This document shows positions 4,697 through 5,946 of a stretch of DNA of 5,946 nucleotides, one piece after another. The notes beneath the pieces are model-generated. The model was not told the origin of the DNA, ran no database searches, and worked only from the letters and a program-made list of their open reading frames with translations. The stretch lies in assembly GCA_004525155.1 (NCBI GenBank), contig SPDA01000143.1, positions 1 through 5,946 on the forward strand, given 5' to 3'. Position 1 is the first letter of the stretch. Every line of letters starts with the position of its first letter. This stretch comes from Spirochaetales bacterium (GTDB lineage: Bacteria; Spirochaetota; Spirochaetia; SPDA01). The position numbers and the translations under genes are program-made.

Positions 4697-5946
4697 CTAC
4701 CGTATCTCCAGACCGGCGATATAATCTTCCAGGTCTTTGGTAAGATCCTTCTCCCTTACGTAAAAGCCGTCGATGCTTTCGAGAAGTTTCGCTATGGCGT
4801 TTTCCTGTTCTTCGAGCATCCCCATGTATTTTTTATACAGGTCGGAGCTGCTCGATATGGAATTCATGTTGCTGCGGATCCTGCTCTGTTCATCCTTGTA
4901 CTGTTTCATCTTCCGTTCAGCGAGTTCGCGCTCCGATGTAACCGCTTTCATGGCAGCTCTTTTCTCAACGATGCCGGCAAAAGCCTTTTTCAGTTCCGGC
5001 TTGGCCGCCTTCTCCGAGGAGTAATAGACTAGCTGGGAATCCGACATGGACACGAGGCCGAAGGACTGGCTCAGCTGTTTTTCCTCCACCACCTTCAGTT
5101 CCGCATTGCCGTTTGCCTTAACCGGCACCCGGAAGCGGTAGGTGTTGCGGGTAGTCTCCGGTTTCTCCTTCGGCTCCACGAGTTTCCAGGATGAGTCGAA
5201 GGGCCGGACAATAATAACTTCCTTCTCTTTTTCCGAGCTGTTTTTAATCGTGTATTGCTGTTCCTGCCGCGCCGACTTGCTCAGGTAGAAAATGCCCCTC
5301 GCCAGGGTCATGGATATTATCGTTTCCGACGAAGGTCCCGCCGCCGGCGCCACTTCGGTTTCCATGTCCACGGCAAAGGTGAGCAGCCTTTCACCGCCGG
5401 GTACAAGATCTTCTATAAGCGAATCCCCGGCATAGGCGCCGGTCTCGAAAACGGTTATCGGGCCCGCCAGAAGGCTGAAGGGGGTGCTGTTTTTCATCTC
5501 CACGCCGAGAAGAGGCCTTTTCGCGTCCACCGCAGCATCGTAGACCGAAACCTTTTTTCCTGCCACGGTACCGTCCACCAGGGGGAACATGGCAGACTCC
5601 CTCCTTGCCAGGTTGACGGGGATATTTATTCTGTAACGCACGAAACTGCCGGCGCTCTCCAGGCTTCCGTAACTCGAAACGCCGGTACTTATTGCGCTGC
5701 CGGATAAGTATTCATCAACTTCGGCCGGCATTCCTTCGGCGTAGCCGCCCCCGAAATCATCGAAGGCACCTGCCCCGCCTGCCGCTCTCGAGGCCGATGG
5801 CTTAGCCGGCGCCGGCGCCGGAGCATAAGCCTTTTCCTTTTCCCCTTTGCCGCTCAACGTATCGTCGTACGTCTGGGGCGCGGGACCCGCGGCGGTGGAC
5901 TGCCTCACCACTGGCCGGCTTATATAGCGCGGCGTTGAAAGGTCCA
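4697..5946 (-). CDS. DUF4139 domain-containing protein, C-terminal part (start outside the window)
   Basis: The frame is open from the right window edge to the TAG at 4697-4699, giving 415 visible residues. The GTG at 5911 is not a likely start, since coding-like sequence (STPRYISRP) continues upstream. In order there is an Ala/Pro/Gly-rich linker (about 5827-5732, including APAPAPAKP), a beta-rich DUF4139 core (about 5650-5057, with FVRYRINIPVNL, LLAGPITVFETGAYAGDSLI and a TYRFRVPV segment), then a coiled coil of about 95 residues (4999-4700) with DEQSRIRSNM and KKYMGMLEEQENAI. Proteins of this family often begin with a DUF4140 domain, and some are annotated as mucoidy inhibitor A homologues; the N-terminus here is unseen. 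The role is unknown and an envelope location is only a guess. There is no C-terminal membrane anchor. Confidence 0.85.
   Translation of the reverse strand, partial: DLSTPRYISRPVVRQSTAAGPAPQTYDDTLSGKGEKEKAYAPAPAPAKPSASRAAGGAGAFDDFGGGYAEGMPAEVDEYLSGSAISTGVSSYGSLESAGSFVRYRINIPVNLARRESAMFPLVDGTVAGKKVSVYDAAVDAKRPLLGVEMKNSTPFSLLAGPITVFETGAYAGDSLIEDLVPGGERLLTFAVDMETEVAPAAGPSSETIISMTLARGIFYLSKSARQEQQYTIKNSSEKEKEVIIVRPFDSSWKLVEPKEKPETTRNTYRFRVPVKANGNAELKVVEEKQLSQSFGLVSMSDSQLVYYSSEKAAKPELKKAFAGIVEKRAAMKAVTSERELAERKMKQYKDEQSRIRSNMNSISSSSDLYKKYMGMLEEQENAIAKLLESIDGFYVREKDLTKDLEDYIAGLEIR

Noticed and set aside
5255..5707. Plus-strand open frame of 150 codons
   Set aside because: It is antisense to the DUF4139 core, is Arg/His/Gly-rich as expected of a shadow frame, and has no homology I can see.
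5805..5821. GCCGGC tandem repeat, considered as a repeat element or hairpin
   Set aside because: It encodes the Ala-Pro repeat of the linker in the DUF4139 protein and is explained by low-complexity coding.
1..5946. Search for a new multi-gene system, mobile element, CRISPR array or defence genes
   Set aside because: All sizeable genes but one fall into known families with ordinary organisation; no spaced direct repeats, transposase, integrase, nuclease or toxin-like gene was seen.

Overview
The window looks like ordinary chromosomal sequence from a Gram-negative, probably anaerobic bacterium. The best guess is a spirochaete (Spirochaetota), with Desulfobacterota-like lineages as the alternative. 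The pointers are a periplasmic DegP/HtrA protease whose wording ([10 protein letters not shown], then [12 protein letters not shown]) resembles spirochaetal members, a DUF3786 protein (a family typical of anaerobes), a flavoredoxin-like flavin reductase and a DUF4139 protein. This placement rests on remembered family sequences, not on a search. Coding density is high and genes alternate in direction, so there is no long operon.

Layout from left to right. (1) The C-terminal part of a DegP-type serine protease with two PDZ domains (+), closed by a textbook terminator at 892-921. (2) A convergent DUF3786 gene (-) whose stop codon lies in that terminator's T-run. (3) A divergent promoter region (1532-1639), then methylmalonyl-CoA epimerase (+, 1640-2044), ending in a perfect 9-bp hairpin that contains its stop codon. 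(4) Tail to tail with it, a PhnB-like VOC-superfamily protein (-, 2077-2508) in visibly AT-richer DNA. (5) A poorly coding stretch (2509-2811) holding A/T-rich promoter-like sequence, a possible small ORF or gene remnant, and the strong terminator of the next gene. (6) A tRNA-Val(GAC) gene (-, 2812-2885) that carries C instead of the nearly invariant U at position 33. (7) A LacI-family regulator (+, 3025-4035) whose best promoter places the transcription start at or next to the ATG, so the mRNA is predicted to be leaderless. (8) A flavin reductase-like protein (+, 4122-4634) with a strong ribosome binding site. (9) The C-terminal part of a DUF4139 protein with a terminal coiled coil (-, 4697 to beyond 5946).

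The genes do not form one evident pathway. The epimerase would serve propionyl-CoA/methylmalonyl-CoA metabolism, but no mutase or carboxylase is present. The LacI regulator may control itself and the flavin reductase behind it, which is only an inference from order. DegP and the DUF4139 protein are envelope-related or of unclear role.

I found no mobile element, CRISPR array, toxin-antitoxin pair, defence island or biosynthetic cluster, and no convincing new multi-gene system. The observations most worth checking are the C33 tRNA-Val, the leaderless LacI start, the His in place of a sugar-binding Asp in that LacI protein, and the hairpin enclosing the epimerase stop codon.
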